Below are positions 32,124 through 43,215 of a stretch of 64,000 nucleotides of DNA, piece by piece. The DNA is from Lucinisca nassula (taxonomy: Eukaryota; Mollusca; Bivalvia; Lucinida; Lucinidae): NCBI GenBank assembly GCA_963580285.1, contig OY757017.1, positions 112,935,245 through 112,999,244 on the forward strand, read 5' to 3'. Position 1 is the first letter of the stretch. Every line of letters begins with the position of its first letter. Below the pieces are notes generated by a model that was not told the DNA's origin, made no database searches, and worked only from the letters and a program-made list of their open reading frames with translations. A program made the position numbers and the translations under genes.

Positions 32124-33891
32124 GTCGCGCCTGCTATTAGCATGGCGCGATATAGGCGCCCGGTTTTCCGTCCGTTCCTCTATCAGAGCTATTAGCATGG
32201 CGCGATATAGGCACCTGGTTTTCCGTCCGTCCGTTCGTTCGTCAAGGCGTCAACATTTGTGACCACCCTAGCGTTCACCCTTGGTACAAACTTGTATCTG
32301 GGTATGACAACTTACATGCAAGCATCCATATTTGACCTTGACCTACATTTCATGGTTCACTGACTTTGTAAAATATTGCGACCACCCTAGCGTTCACCCT
32401 AATGGTCAAGTTTATTTGTCAAGAACTATAAGAGCTTCATTAATGATATGTGGTACTTTTATTTGTGGATGGCAATTTTAATGCAAGCATCCATATTTGA
32501 CCTTGACCTACATTTCATGGTTCACTGACTTTGTAAAATATTGCGACCACCCTAGCGTTCACCCTAATGGTCAAGTTTATTTCTCAAGAACTATAAGAGC
32601 TTTATTAATGATACTTGGTTCAAACTTGTATCTGGGTATGGTAACTTAGATGCAAGCATCCACATTTGACCTTGACCTATATTTCATGGTTCATTAACTT
32701 TGTAAAATATTGTGACCATCCTAGCGTTCACCCTAATGGTCAAGTTTATTTCTCAAGAACTATAAGAGATATTAGCATGGCGCGATATAGGTGCCCGGTT
32801 TTCCATCCGTTCGTTCGTCCGTCCGTTCGTCAAGGTGTCAACATTTGCGACCACCCTAGCGTTCACCCTAATGGTCAAGTTTATTTGTCAAGAACTATAA
32901 GACCTTCATTAATGATATGTGGTACTTTTATTTGTGGATGGCAATTTTAATGCAGGCATCCATATTTGACCTTGACCTACATTTCATGGTTCACTGACTT
33001 TGTAAAATATTGCGACCACCCTAGCGTTCACCCTAATGGTCAAGTTTATTTCTCAAGAACTATAAGAGCTTTATTAATGATACTTGGTTCAAACTTGTAT
33101 CTGGGTATGGTAACTTAGATAAAATATTGTGACCATCCTAGCGTTCACCCTAATGGTCAAGTTTATTTCTCAAGAACTATAAGAGATATTAGCATGGCGC
33201 GATATAGGTGCCCCGTTTTCCATCCGTTCGTTCGTCCGTCCGTTCGTCAAGGTGTCAACATTTGCGACCACCTTAAGTTTATTTGTCAAGAACTATAAGA
33301 GCTTCATTAATGATATGTGGTACTTTTATTTGTGGATGGCAATTTTAATGCAAGCATCCATATTTGACACCTGGTTTTCCGTCCGTCCGTTCGTTCGTCA
33401 AGGCGTCAACATTTGTGACCACCCTAGCGTTCACCCTTGGTACAAACTTGTATCTGGGTATGACAACTTACATGCAAGCATCCATATTTGACCTTGACCT
33501 ACATTTCATGGTTCACTGACTTTGTAAAATATTGCGACCACCCTAGCGTTCACCCTAATGGTCAAGTTTATTTCTCAAGAACTATAAGAGCTTCATTAAT
33601 GATATTTGGTGCAAACTTGAATCTTGGGATGGCAACTTAAATGCAAGCATCCATATTTGACCTTGACCTAAATTTCATGGTTCACTGACTTTGTAAAACC
33701 CTAGCGTTCACCCTAATGGTTAAGTTCATTTCTCAAGAATTATGAGAGCTTCATTAATGATACTTAGTAAAAGCTTGCATTTGAGAATGGAATCTTTTGT
33801 GCAAGCATCTATGTTTGACCTTGACCTACATATCATGGCTGGTTGACTTTGCGCCCCCACAGGCGCGACATAGCCTTCGGCGGAATTCTTG
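32124..33891 (+). mobile_element. HLE-2: GTCGCGCC element with repeated heads
   Basis: 5' hairpin GTCGCGCCTGCTATTAGCATGGCGCGATA after a T-run (arms GTCGCGCC and GGCGCGAT); then CCGTCCGTCCGTTCG. Repeated units of about 190 bp carry CATATTTGACCTTGACCTAC. Truncated heads (TTAGCATGGCGCGATATAGG) recur at 32190, 32770 and 33190. It ends CAGGCGCGACATAG, a small hairpin and CTTG/TT. The 3' CAGGCGCGAC complements the 5' arm. Confidence 0.8.
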
Positions 33892-33894
33892 TTG

Positions 33895-33995
33895 TTGGGT
33901 AAAAGTCCCACAAAATTGGAAGCAACGTCTCCAAAATGACCTTAATAGTGTTGAGGGGGAGTTAAACCTCAATTCAAACACACAAATCAACCAAG
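33895..33995 (+). mobile_element. SINE family C, 3' fragment
   Basis: AAAAGTCCCACAAAATTGGA to GTTAAACCTCAATTC and a CAAACACACAAA tail. It abuts the 3' end of HLE-2. Confidence 0.8.
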
Positions 33996-34139
33996 AGTAT
34001 ATGGAATTTCCAATCTTCATTATCTAGGCAGATGATTCACTTGAAATGTCAAGCCCTATTTCCTTTGAAAAATAGAAAATAAAATTAAATCAGTTGTCTG
34101 CTACAGTAATTTCTTTGATATTTTAAGGTTTAATTTTAA

Positions 34140-34250
34140 AATGGTGATTTATTCTATGATGATGGATGGTGATGATGATGGTGATGATGGATGGTGATGA
34201 TGGATGGTGATGATGACGATTGATGATGATAATGATGATGATATTTTTTA
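34140..34250 (+). repeat. GATGGT/GATGAT microsatellite beside an exon
   Basis: Imperfect GATGATGGATGGTGATGATG units end about 15 bases before the acceptor at 34258, separated by TTTTTTATTTTATAG. Confidence 0.9.
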
Positions 34251-34258
34251 TTTTATAG

Positions 34259-34409
34259 CTCAATTTCCAAGTTTTCCACATTGGAGGAAGAGGATGATTT
34301 CTCAGAAATATTTACAGCACCAAAGATCAAAGCTGCCACTCAACAGATAGTGGCTCCTTCTAACCCAGAGTTTAGTAAGGTCAAAGTTCAAGAAATTTTC
34401 CATAAGCTG
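34259..34409 (+). CDS. RHPN2: Rhophilin-2-like, BRO1-PDZ linker exon
   Basis: Acceptor TTTTATAG ends at 34258; donor CTG/GTAAGG lies at 34409/34410. It encodes SISKFSTLEEEDDFSEIFTA, then PKIKAATQQIV and FSKVKVQEIFHKL. The LEEEDDF acidic patch and the KVKVQEIFHKLGP block are conserved between BRO1 and PDZ in rhophilins. Phase 2 in, phase 0 out. The weak acceptor tract next to a microsatellite is unusual but usable. Confidence 0.95.
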
Positions 34410-34429
34410 GTAAGGTTATATCTCATACA

Positions 34430-34595
34430 TCTCAACATCATGTAAACATGCCTATATAATTTTGATCCCATTTAACCCCATTTTCATATAGTAATATGGC
34501 AGTTCTAATGTGTACACACAATCTATATTTTGGGCAGAATTAGTCCTATTTTTAGGTGGTCTTAATAGCGGAATTTCACTGTATATGAGCCTTGT
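34430..34595. repeat. MITE E and P1 remnants
   Basis: ATCATGTAAACATGCCTATA and ACAATCTATATTTTGGGCAG belong to family E; AGGTGGTCTTAATAGCGG...TTTCACTGTA is a P1 end. Both are fragments. Confidence 0.55.
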
Positions 34596-34896
34596 GGGTT
34601 TGTAACCATATAAAATACAAACCAGCTTGATCATCTACTAGACATCTCAGACTATTAAGAGTCTTGAAATTTCAGGTATAAAAACTAGAGCTGTTGTACT
34701 ATTCAAGCAGTGAACATAAAGGTACTCATTGGAATGCGGACATGCACAGTTGCAAATGGCTTAAAACAGGTTTTCTTGCATCAGTGAAACTTAGTGACTC
34801 CAGGTCTGATGTTTCATTTACCCTAGTTATTTGAACACATACAAAGTCTTTCCATAACTCCAGATACCAATATATTGGATATTGAGGCATATTTTT

Positions 34897-35494
34897 TGGT
34901 GCACTTGCTTTAAGCATGGCCCAATATAGGATTCGGATTTTCCATCCATTTGTCTGTTTGTCAATTCATTAACATTTGCAACAACCCTAAAATTCACCAT
35001 AATGTTTAAGTCCATTTCTCAAGAACTATAAGAGCTTCATTAATGATACTTGGTACAATCCTGCATCTAGGAATGGCACTATTAATGCAAGCATCCATAT
35101 TTGACCTTGACCTACATGTCTTGGTTCTCTGACTTAGTGAACTACATGTATTTTGACAACCCTAGCTTTTACCCTAATGTTTCTCAAGAACCATAAGAGC
35201 TTTATTAATGATACTTGATATGAAATTGCATCCAGGAATGGCAACCTTAATGCAAGCATCCATATTTGACTTTGACTACATTTCATGGTTCACTGACTTT
35301 GTGAACAAATTCAGCAACCCTAGCTTTTACTTATTCAAGTCCATTGAAGAGCTTCATTAATGATACTTAGTACAGACTTGCATCTAGGAATGGCAACTTT
35401 AATATAACCGTCCATAGATGTCCTTGGCCAAGGTCTCATGGTTCAATGACTTTTTGCCCCCACAGGTGTGACCTAGCCTTTGGTGGGATTCTTG
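34897..35494 (+). mobile_element. HLE-3: diverged relative of HLE-2
   Basis: Starts after TTTTTT with GGTGCACTTGCTTTAAGCATGGCCC, keeps CATATTTGACCTTGACCTAC units (about three), and ends CACAGGTGTGACCTAG ... CTTG/TT. It is older than HLE-2 by divergence. Confidence 0.72.
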
Positions 35495-35857
35495 TTCTTA
35501 TTTTATCTTGAAAAGGTTTATTGAATGTACTTATTAGAATCAACTGGAACATACCTTCGCTACAGAAAATATTGTCCCTGTTATTCATCTTCGTGTATCT
35601 TGCTTCACTGGGGCATCCATCTGATATTGGCTTACAGTTGGTCAAGGCCTGCTGGCCTTGCAGAAGGTAAGGAATGTTATTATTTCTTCTGTTTCCTAGG
35701 AGACAACTGAAAACAAGGGTTGATATGTTGCAAATCAGTCAAATCTAGCACTATAATTAACTCTCAGTGACTTAAATAGCCACACTCATGAACATCTTAT
35801 TTTGGTCCGATAGCTGCACAAGCCATTGAAGTTTAACTGTGCGAGGTTACATTTCAG

Positions 35858-36007
35858 GGACCCATAGTATTATTTAATGCTAAGAACCAGTGGACAGCCC
35901 CCAGGACAGTGATCCTGAACCGTGCTACGGACCAGGGATTTGGGTTTAGTGTTAGAGGAGATAGTCCTGTCAGAGTGGCTGATATTGAACCAGGCAGTGT
36001 GGCTGAG
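35858..36007 (+). CDS. RHPN2: Rhophilin-2-like, first half of the PDZ domain
   Basis: Acceptor ATTTCAG ends at 35857; donor GAG/GTAAGA lies at 36007/36008. Exactly 50 codons, phase 0 both sides. It encodes GPIVLFNAKNQW, then the PDZ start TVILNR, the carboxylate-binding loop GFGF followed by SVRGDSPV, and VADIEPGSVAE. PDZ domains bind C-terminal peptides of partner proteins. The loop is GFGF as in rhophilins, in the usual position after strand A. The RGDSP tripeptide context is also typical of rhophilins. Confidence 0.97.
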
Positions 36008-36409
36008 GTAAGACTTTGTGCAGCTGGTGTGCCATGTGGCGGCCGTAAAAAGTCTCCCCATACATCATCATAGTGCAGATTATATTTTCTGGTCCTTTAT
36101 GATCATTGAGTCCATTTAAAATCATTTTGAAAAAAGAGTTCCTGGCCAGTACTGGTCATTTCAGTACTGGTCATGAACAGACTCAATAAAACCCAAGTCT
36201 GCTATTTTCGTTTATTTGGTGTATTCTTTGCATCCAAAGGATCTTACTATTCAGAACATACTTGTAGTGAGGGAGGGAAGGAGTTTTGAAATTGAAAAGT
36301 GATTGGGTGCATCAGCAATTTTTATACAAGGGATGCATCTTTTAACTTCGTGTTGCTTTCTTGTGTATCTAGCTCCATTTGAAAAGGGGACAGCTCCAAA
36401 TAGGATGTA

Positions 36410-36611
36410 TAGGAAAACTCCTACATTAAGACCATTTTGGGACTGTTCAAAAGTGGTCTCTAAGACCACTTTTGGACAGTCGCAAAGGTGGTCTCTTACC
36501 AGAGACCAAGGTATGCAGAAAACACAAGAATAACTGCAACCAACTAAATAAGCTTCTAAAAACCAGAACTAGTCTTAATTTTAGGTGGTCTTAATAGCTG
36601 AATTTCAATGT
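36410..36611. mobile_element. MITE family P1, full copy
   Basis: TATAGGAAAACTCCTACATT on the left, TTAATAGCTGAATTTCAATG on the right, with the GACCACTTTTGGACAGTC hairpin arm inside. It is in intron 5. Confidence 0.7.
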
Positions 36612-37165
36612 ATTTGTGCCTTGGAAGCTTAGTCTGTACCCTTGGTTCTAGAGTAGACCCTGATCATGAGGAGCAGATTCTTTCTTGGAGTAAAATTTAT
36701 TGATAAAGGGGACAGAAATATTTTTGAAAAGTATTGCCCCACTCATGCCCTACCCCAAAACTGAACTCCCTCTTAAGACAGTATGTTATATAGACCCTAA
36801 TCTTACTGTTCCTTGTTAGAAAATAATATACACCCCATCCTTCATAGCATAAAACATCATCAGGATTATATACCTGATACTGCAAAGAATTTTGTAGGTT
36901 ATTGCTTGGGCAGCACAAGGGCAATTATTTAACATATACCACAGAATATTGCCCCCTTTGTGCTTGCCTTCGCTCGCTCATTGCAATGTCAGCCATATTG
37001 GATTTACTGCAGTTGATGAGAAATAAGAGTAAAATGATTTATAGCCATAAAGCGATGTTTGATATCAGATCAAACGCCTTGATATGATATGTAGCATTCA
37101 GTAAAAAAACCAAGTCTGCTGTAATCGGGACATTAAGACACCCACGCCTCAAGCTGACCACTGGA

Positions 37166-37315
37166 GGTCAATTTTTTGTTTGTTTGATTTGAGGTTTAAT
37201 GTCCCCGTCAACACTGTATAGGTCATTTTGGAGACGTGGCTTCCAATGTTGTGGGACTTTTACCCAACACTGAGATGAAATGACATCTCAAGTCCTGTGG
37301 CCCAATGAAACCAAA
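37166..37315 (-). mobile_element. SINE family C, 3' fragment
   Basis: TTTGTTTGATTTGAGGTTTA, GTCCCCGTCAACACTG and TTTTGGAGACGTGGCTTCC match the tail half of family C in complement. It is in intron 5, about 160 bases before the last exon. Confidence 0.85.
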
Positions 37316-37478
37316 AGTGGAGGTCAATAGTCTTTGTCCTGTTATAAAAGAAAAATTGTGTTAGATACAGTGAATAGGCAAATATTGCCCTTTTGGTGAT
37401 GCTCTTTTATTAGTAGTAGTAGTATTTTGAGAAATAAACAAATCAAAAGAATTTTAGTTCTGAATTATTTTAATTTAG

Positions 37479-37838
37479 ATTGGAAATATTAAAGTTGGTG
37501 ACTACCTGTTTGCTGTGGGAGACACGGACACAAGATGGGCTAAACACGACGAGGTGGTGAATTTAGTGAGAAAGTCTGGGAGTCATCTCATTCTTAAGCT
37601 GATAACACCCATGAACCCAGAGACATTAGAAAACTCCCGACCCCCATCAGCTCCAAACACCCCAGGGACTCCAATGAGAATGGTGAGTCCCAGTCAGAGT
37701 ATGTCGGGAGTCAGTTCAAAGAGCAACAAGAGTAGACTGAGTGCACCCTGGATATTTGCGAAGAAAGGATCAAAAGATAAAGAGGAGAAGGAGAATCGAA
37801 GTAGGGATAGTGATGATGGTGAAATGTTTCTTCATTAG
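37479..37838 (+). CDS. RHPN2: Rhophilin-2-like, last exon: PDZ second half and C-terminal tail
   Basis: Acceptor TTAATTTAG ends at 37478; stop TAG at 37836-37838. It encodes 119 residues: IGNIKVGDYLFAVGD, then the PDZ helix B region WAKHDEVVNLVRKSG and the last strand SHLILKLITP. A Ser/Pro/Thr-rich tail follows (PPSAPNTPGTP and SPSQSMSGVSSKS), then APWIFAKKGSKDKEEKENR and the end DDGEMFLH. The His in KHDEVV is where PDZ domains often select ligands. The tail has many possible Ser-Pro phosphorylation sites. Total sequence from six exons is 351 residues, about half of a rhophilin. Confidence 0.97.
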   Translation: MGNIKVGDYLFAVGDTDTRWAKHDEVVNLVRKSGSHLILKLITPMNPETLENSRPPSAPNTPGTPMRMVSPSQSMSGVSSKSNKSRLSAPWIFAKKGSKDKEEKENRSRDSDDGEMFLH

Positions 37839-37869
37839 TCTGAGATAGGACAGATAGAAGTTATTTTTA

Positions 37870-38113
37870 GTTAGGGGAATGGGCACACCTTCAGGGGAGG
37901 CAACTCCTACAAAAGTATTTTTGTCTCCCATGTCAATAGGGGTCAACTCTTAAAGGAAAGAATTTGCTCCTAAGGAGCAAATTCTTTCCTTAAAGAGTAG
38001 ACCTCTTTTTCAGTGGGAGTGAGCCTATAGAAAAGCTAATAGGAAGTCCCAAAAGCTGTCTCCCTTTGAAAAAATGGCAGAAAATGTGCCATGTGTTCCC
38101 ATTCCCCTTAATT
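37870..38113. mobile_element. MITE family T (TTAA-type) in the 3' untranslated region
   Basis: Ends TTAGGGGAATGGGCACACC and GTGTTCCCATTCCCCTTAA. A 19-bp perfect hairpin with a 1-base loop lies at 37953-37991. Other copies are at 40495-40794, 46000-46238 and 51576-51774, most flanked by TTAA, which suggests a piggyBac-like mover (inference). Confidence 0.8.
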
Positions 38114-38203
38114 AGTGTTATGCTGCTGCCAAACTGGCCTCATGTTTACAAAGATGTTTTAATGCTTGTTTCAACTGGGTATTGAATTTGCCAGACCGAG
38201 AAT

Positions 38204-38250
38204 AATAAAATGCCAACAAGACAAATATTACTGTGTGAATATGAAATAAA
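38204..38250 (+). promoter_or_regulatory. RHPN2: Two polyadenylation signals
   Basis: AATAAA at 38204-38209 and at 38245-38250, 366 and 407 bases after the stop. A T/GT-rich stretch (TTTTGTTTGCATGC) follows the second. Confidence 0.6.
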
Positions 38251-38378
38251 GGATTTTGTTTGCATGCATTTTTTACCCTTGCCCAGCTAAATTAATTTGT
38301 TTCGCCACACCCATTTCTGACTATCAACCAATCAAATTACTTGAAATAATATATGCATCCAGTTCACTCACAAACAAA

Positions 38379-38441
38379 CAGTGTAGATCCTGATCAGTTG
38401 GCTTTAGGAGCCAGCTGAACTGGATCTATACCGTTTGCTAA
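38379..38441. mobile_element. GCAAACAGTG-type hairpin element
   Basis: AAACAGTGTAGATCCTGATC and its near complement around a GGCTTTAGGAGCC centre. Similar copies are at 39247, 41273, 41403, 49305, 52014, 53117, 53203, 54740 and 63290. Confidence 0.7.
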
Positions 38442-38447
38442 GGTAGG

Positions 38448-38735
38448 CTTTTTCATAACACATCCGTGTGACATGGTGCATTTTTTTTGTATCTCTAAAA
38501 TGGTTATTTTTCTATTGAAAATTTGTGATATTTTCTTATTTATACTCCAATCATGAGTTGTATGTGCTCGTTAGAACTGCTTCATTGAGGGGGTTCTAAC
38601 GAGTACCCACAACTCATGTCTTGTAGCAGAAATAAGAATAATAATGTATACCCTTGTAAACCCTAGTTTACTCTATATAAAGTGGGGTTTTGGGGGGTGT
38701 TCATTACATGGACTTGTTAACATGATGGGTTGTCA
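38448..38735. mobile_element. MITE family E, near full length
   Basis: Outer arm AACACATCCGTGTGACATGG, TTGTGATATTTTCTTATTT, central GTTAGAACTGCTTCATTGAG, GCAGAAATAAGAATAATAA, then TATATAAAGTGGGGTTTTGG and GGACTTGTTAACATGATG. Confidence 0.8.
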
Positions 38736-39075
38736 GTGTCAGCAGGTGGAGATGGGTTGTCATTGTCAGCAGGCTCATCAGCAATGAAACAAATTCTGCT
38801 CAGTTGAGTTGAACATAGAATGCTTTTATAACATTGAGGCCTAATTCATTAAGTGAAGAGGAATGGGTCACCTCCGCGGAACACTACTTCGGTCTGGAAG
38901 GATTTTCTTTCTTATTGGAGTTGCCCTTTTATTTGTAAAAGGGCTATTAAATCCAATTAAAACTAAAAGTTAAACTAGGACTATCCTGATTGAAATGCAA
39001 ATGCTTCCCTTCTCAAGATGAGGGACACATGCAGACTTAACCCTTACATCCCTGAATATCTGAAGTGGACTCTTC

Positions 39076-39320
39076 CATTTCTGCCCAGGAAAAGTGAGTT
39101 TCGGTAAAATGACCAGCTCAATATGATCAAAATAGTGTTGTCTGGGCCATTAAGTTCCAATCAAATACAAAAACGTCCATCTTTGAATTTGGGCTTGTCC
39201 TTTGTCAGTAGGGAGATTAATTTAAAGAACAAAATCATGTATAGACTGGCAAACAATGTAGATCCTGATGAGATGGCCCATTATGGGCCATCTCAACAGG
39301 ATATACACTGTTTGCATAGG
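39076..39320 (+). mobile_element. SINE B 3' fragment and a hairpin element
   Basis: 39080-39175 has GCCCAGGAAAAGTGAGTTTC and GTCTGGGCCATTAAGTTCC (family B tail). 39247-39316 is the hairpin with ACAATGTAGATCCTGATGAG and complement. Confidence 0.7.
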
Positions 39321-39790
39321 TATCTTTATCGATCTACAGGGCCGTAAGCGTTAAAACTGAGTAATAACATTCTATGAAGAGGGAGACCGACAAAACTTCC
39401 AGACAGAGTGATATTCTATGGAGGCTTACACATGTATCTTTAAAGTCTTCCATTTGAAATATTCTTGTTAGCTGTTCACATAACATAAACGTGTCTACTA
39501 CTATGCAAAAAAAATGTATTTTTGTAGATGATCTATCCAAGCCGATGTGCTTTCAATCAAATCCAGTTATTTGTTGTATGTGTGGTGATTGTATGTATCA
39601 CTTTGAAGAACAAAAATGCTAAATCCTTCAAAACATACTGATAGTATTAGCATGCTTTTGCAAAAATGTTCTGTGTAGCACAGAAAAATGTTCTTTTTTG
39701 CACAAGCATGATAATGTAAATAAAGGAATATTCGGGTAAAGAAAACATGTTAATTGAGGTTTTTAGTTACGATGATAAATGTCACGACAA
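39321..39790. other. Unassigned DNA
   Basis: No gene, repeat copy or hairpin was recognised here. Confidence 0.4.
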
Positions 39791-39867
39791 TCAAGTTTCC
39801 GGGGAATGGATACATCTTTAGGGGAGGCAACTATGGCAAATATATTTTATCTCCCTCATCAAAAGGA

Positions 39868-40145
39868 CATTTTGGAGAAATAGATTGGGCTGCATGTTGC
39901 TTCCACGCAGCGCTGAAACTGACCACTCATGAGTACTGGTAAACCACTTAGAAGGACTAAGCCTGCCAAGGCAAAGTGGTTTGAGTCAGAACGGCCAGTG
40001 CATATAAGCATTTTGGTTTCATTGGGCGGCAGGGCTTGAGATGTTATTTCATCTCAGTGTCGGGTAAAAATCTCACAAAATTGGAAGCAATGTCTCCAAA
40101 ATGATCTAAATGACGGGGAAGCTAAACCTCAACTCAAACAAACAA
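39868..40145 (+). mobile_element. SINE family C, headless
   Basis: GAGAAATAGATTGGGCTGC, GAGTACTGGTAAACCACTT, TTTGGTTTCATTGGGCGG, CTAAACCTCAACTCAAAC. It lies inside a degraded family T MITE: 39795-39865 and 40145-40250 carry GGGGAGGCAACT, CTCTTAAAGGATAGAATTTG and complement. Confidence 0.8.
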
Positions 40146-40264
40146 TTATCAAAAGAAGGTCTACTCTTAAAGGATAGAATTTGCTCCTCCAGAGCAAATT
40201 CTTTCCTTTACGAGTAGATCCCCCTTTTCAAAGGGTCTATGATTTTAAGAAAAGAAACAGGAAA

Positions 40265-40460
40265 TTGTGCCTCATCCTATCGTGGACATTGATCATGAAT
40301 TTTCGGCAGTCATTCCCTTCAAGAAGGTGCATTGTACTGGTTATCACTTGCGGGTAAGCCCAGGAAATGTGCCCAGGAAATGTGTGGTAATGTTAACTGA
40401 TAGGCTCAATATGGCATTAATATTGTTGACTGTGCCGTTTAACCTTAAACAAACAAATCA
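40265..40460 (+). mobile_element. SINE family B, 3' fragment
   Basis: ATTGATCATGAATTTTCGGC, TCAAGAAGGTGCATTGTACT, AACTGATAGGCTCAATATGG and a tail CCTTAAACAAACAAATC. A 16-base direct repeat (GCCCAGGAAATGTG) is present. Confidence 0.75.
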
Positions 40461-40494
40461 AAAGTTGTCTCCCTTGTGAAATATAGCAGAAAAT

Positions 40495-40794
40495 GTGTCC
40501 GGTGTATCCATTCCCCTTCGGGAATGGGAACCGAAGGGGAATGGGAACCCCTTGGGGAATGGGAACACATTCAGGGGAGGCAACTCCTACACAAGTGTTT
40601 TTGTCTCCCTTATCAATAGGGGTCAACTCTTAAAAGGAGAGAATTTGCTCCTGAGGAGCAAATTCATTCCTTTAAGAGTCGACCCCTTTTTCCGTGGGAC
40701 AGGGTTTATAGAAAAGGGAATAGGAAGTCCTGAAAGTTGGCTCCCTTTGCAAAATGGTGCAAAAATGTGCTAGGGGTTCCCATTCCCCTTAAAA
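40495..40794. mobile_element. MITE family T with repeated end
   Basis: The left end motif (GGGGAATGGGAAC) is present three times in tandem at 40530-40565 plus once inverted at 40508-40520. The central hairpin is GAATTTGCTCCTGAGGAGCA. The right end is GGTTCCCATTCCCCTTAA. Confidence 0.75.
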
Positions 40795-40894
40795 TCAATC
40801 AAAGAAAATCACTACATTTACATTCTCCCTTCATTTATAGAAAACCCCTATAGTTAACCCTTGACCTGCTGAATATTTATATATGCTACACCTC

Positions 40895-41195
40895 CGTCCC
40901 CGCCCATCGGGGCTTGGAGAAATAGATTGGGCTGCATGATGCTTGCATGCAGAGCTGATACCCACCACACATGAGTACTGGTAATCCGCTTAGAACATCT
41001 TAAGCCTGCACGGGAAAATTGCTGCAAGTCGGCCCGTCCATGCTTATATAAACCCTATTGGTTTCATTGGGTGGCCGGGATTGAGATGTCATTGCATCTC
41101 AATGTCGGGTAAAAGTCCCACAAAATTGGAAGCAACGTCTCCAAAATGACCTTAATAGTGTTGACGGGGATGTTAAACCTCAAATCGAACAAATA
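40895..41195 (+). mobile_element. SINE family C, headless
   Basis: CCGCCCATCGGGGCTTGGAG, GCATGATGCTTGCATGCAGA, TATTGGTTTCATTGGGTGG, GATGTTAAACCTCAAATCG. Confidence 0.87.
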
Positions 41196-41264
41196 TGCCA
41201 CACCCACTACCGATTATCAACCAATCAGATTACTTGATGCTGAATATTGCAACAGATTCACAAT

Positions 41265-41530
41265 CTGAATGACAAACAATGTAGATCCTGATCAGATGGT
41301 TTCTTCAGAAGCCATCTGATCTGGATCGGCATTGTTTGAAAGTTAAAACATTTCCGGGCCCAGCAGGACAAGGGTTAACTACTGAGAGGTAATTTTCACA
41401 ATCTGAATGACAAACAATTTAGATCCTGATCAGATGGCTTCCTCAGAAGCCATCTGATCTGGATCTGCATTGTTTGAAAGTTAAAACATATCCGGGCCCA
41501 GCACGACAAGGGTTAACTACTGACGGGTAA
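41265..41530. repeat. Tandem duplication of a 130-bp unit with a hairpin element
   Basis: CACAATCTGAATGACAAAC, the hairpin GATCCTGATCAGATGG ... CCATCTGATCTGGATC, and GTTAAAACAT.TCCGGGCCCA are repeated at 41268-41395 and 41397-41525. Few changes separate them, so the duplication is recent. Confidence 0.9.
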
Positions 41531-41970
41531 TATTTTTCATACTTCAATGAATACATTGACTCATGTGTTAAAATAAAAAATGCTTCTCTTCATCTTGATT
41601 GGATGATGTTGATGTTATGGTGCCAACAATGCTGTTGAGCTGTCAGTAGGGAAACTGTAGGCAATAATAGTTTTCTTATTTCATTTTAGCCCACAAACAA
41701 GATTTTATTGTCTGTAAATGTTTAAATCCAAGATCTGATCATTTTCATGTTGTCATTCTTTCATCATGAAATCCTTCTTTAGTTTACTTTTACCTTATAT
41801 CTATCTTTACACTATGATGATGATTTTTATTTATGGTTCAAGTTAATTAAGATAGTTTGTATAAAATAGTTTGATCAGAAAAATTAAAAACCACACAAAA
41901 GCCTCTTTATAACACTGTTCATTATAACAAGGTTTTGGATACAACAGTTTAAATATGGATCCAAAAATGT
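41531..41970. other. AT-rich DNA, nothing recognised
   Basis: No gene or repeat match was noticed. Confidence 0.4.
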
Positions 41971-42262
41971 TTAATTTGTTTGAATTGAGGTTTTACATCC
42001 CCGTCAACACTGTATAGGTCATTTTGGAGATGTTGCTTCCAATTTTGTGGGACTTTTACCTGACATTGGGATTAAATGACATCTCAAGCCCAACCGCTCA
42101 AACAAACAAATAGGATTTATATGTATGGACTGTTCGACTTCCACAACTTTGCCTGTGCAAGCTTAGACCTTCTAAGCAGTTTAGCAGTACTCATGTGCGG
42201 TCGGTTTCAGCTCTGCATGGAAGCACCATGCAGCCCAATCTATTTCTCCAAGCCCTTATCCC
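41971..42262 (-). mobile_element. SINE family C, headless
   Basis: TTTGAATTGAGGTTTTACAT on the tail side, GGTCATTTTGGAGATGTTGC, GCAGTTTAGCAGTACTCATG, GCCCAATCTATTTCTCCAAG at the head side. Confidence 0.87.
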
Positions 42263-42744
42263 AAAAATGTATCAGTCCCAAAAATGTATCAATTATATAG
42301 AAAGATGGCCATTTATTGTCATTTTTCTGTATAATCTCTATGTTTTTGTTTGGATATTACTTGGTTGTTTCAACAGCACATTTTCTGCTTTGGGCCCCTA
42401 TAACAGTATTATAAAGACGTTTTAGTGTATTTGTAAAGGTTAACAGATACACCTGGGCCCAGGGGCTTACAAATGTTATTAGTTAAGATATTGATAAAAG
42501 TTTGATCATTTAATATGGCAAATATACTAGTATTGTGCAGAAAAAATGTTAGAAGGTTTTGCAAATACAAAAGCTGCTCACAATTGTTCAACAAAAATTC
42601 CACAGTAGTTCACATTGTACTTACAAGAACAGTTAACAGTTTGACCACTAACGAGCTCGTTAAGCTAACTAGGCTTTGAACAACTGGGCTAAGTTCAAAA
42701 CTAATGACTTTTTTATTTAACATATTGTTAACATTTTGATCATT

Positions 42745-43215
42745 ATACCCCCGCAAACGAAGTTTGAAGGGGGTATATAGGAGTCAGCTTGTCGTCTGTC
42801 GTCGGTGTCTGTCGTCGGTCCGTTACAAAAAACTTTAACATTGCTCATAACTTCCTTATTCTTTGACCGATTTCTTTAATATTCACACACCACACACCTT
42901 GCCACTAGTACTTAAGATTGATATACACAAACCTGACCTTGACCTTTACGTTGACCTTCCTCAAGGTCAAATACTTGTAAAAATTTGTCGTCGGTCCGTT
43001 ACAAAAAACTTTAACATTGCTCATAACTTCCTTATTCTTTGACCGATTTCTTTAATATTCACACACCACACACCTTGCCACTAGTACTTAAGATTGATAT
43101 ACACAAACCTGACCTTGACCTTTACGTTGACCTTCCTCAAGGTCAAATACTTGTAAAAATTTGTCGGACAACGCATGCGGGGGTATAATTGGCGCCCGTT
43201 AGGCGGCAGCTCTAG
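42745..43215 (+). mobile_element. HLE-4: TATACCCCCGCA element
   Basis: 5' hairpin TATACCCCCGCAAACGAAG ... GGGGGTATATAGG; CTGTCGTCGGTGTCTGTCG; two nearly identical tandem units (42820-42985 and 42990-43160) with CTGACCTTGACCTTTACG; 3' arm TGCGGGGGTATA, hairpin GCCCGTTAGGC, then CTAG/TT. It is recent: the two units are almost identical. Confidence 0.85.

Larger units (their letters stand above)
37839..38250 (+). other. RHPN2: Probable rhophilin 3' untranslated region
   Basis: It runs from the stop to the second AATAAA. More than half of it is a TTAA-type MITE. The end is inferred from polyadenylation signals only; longer transcripts are possible. Confidence 0.6.
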
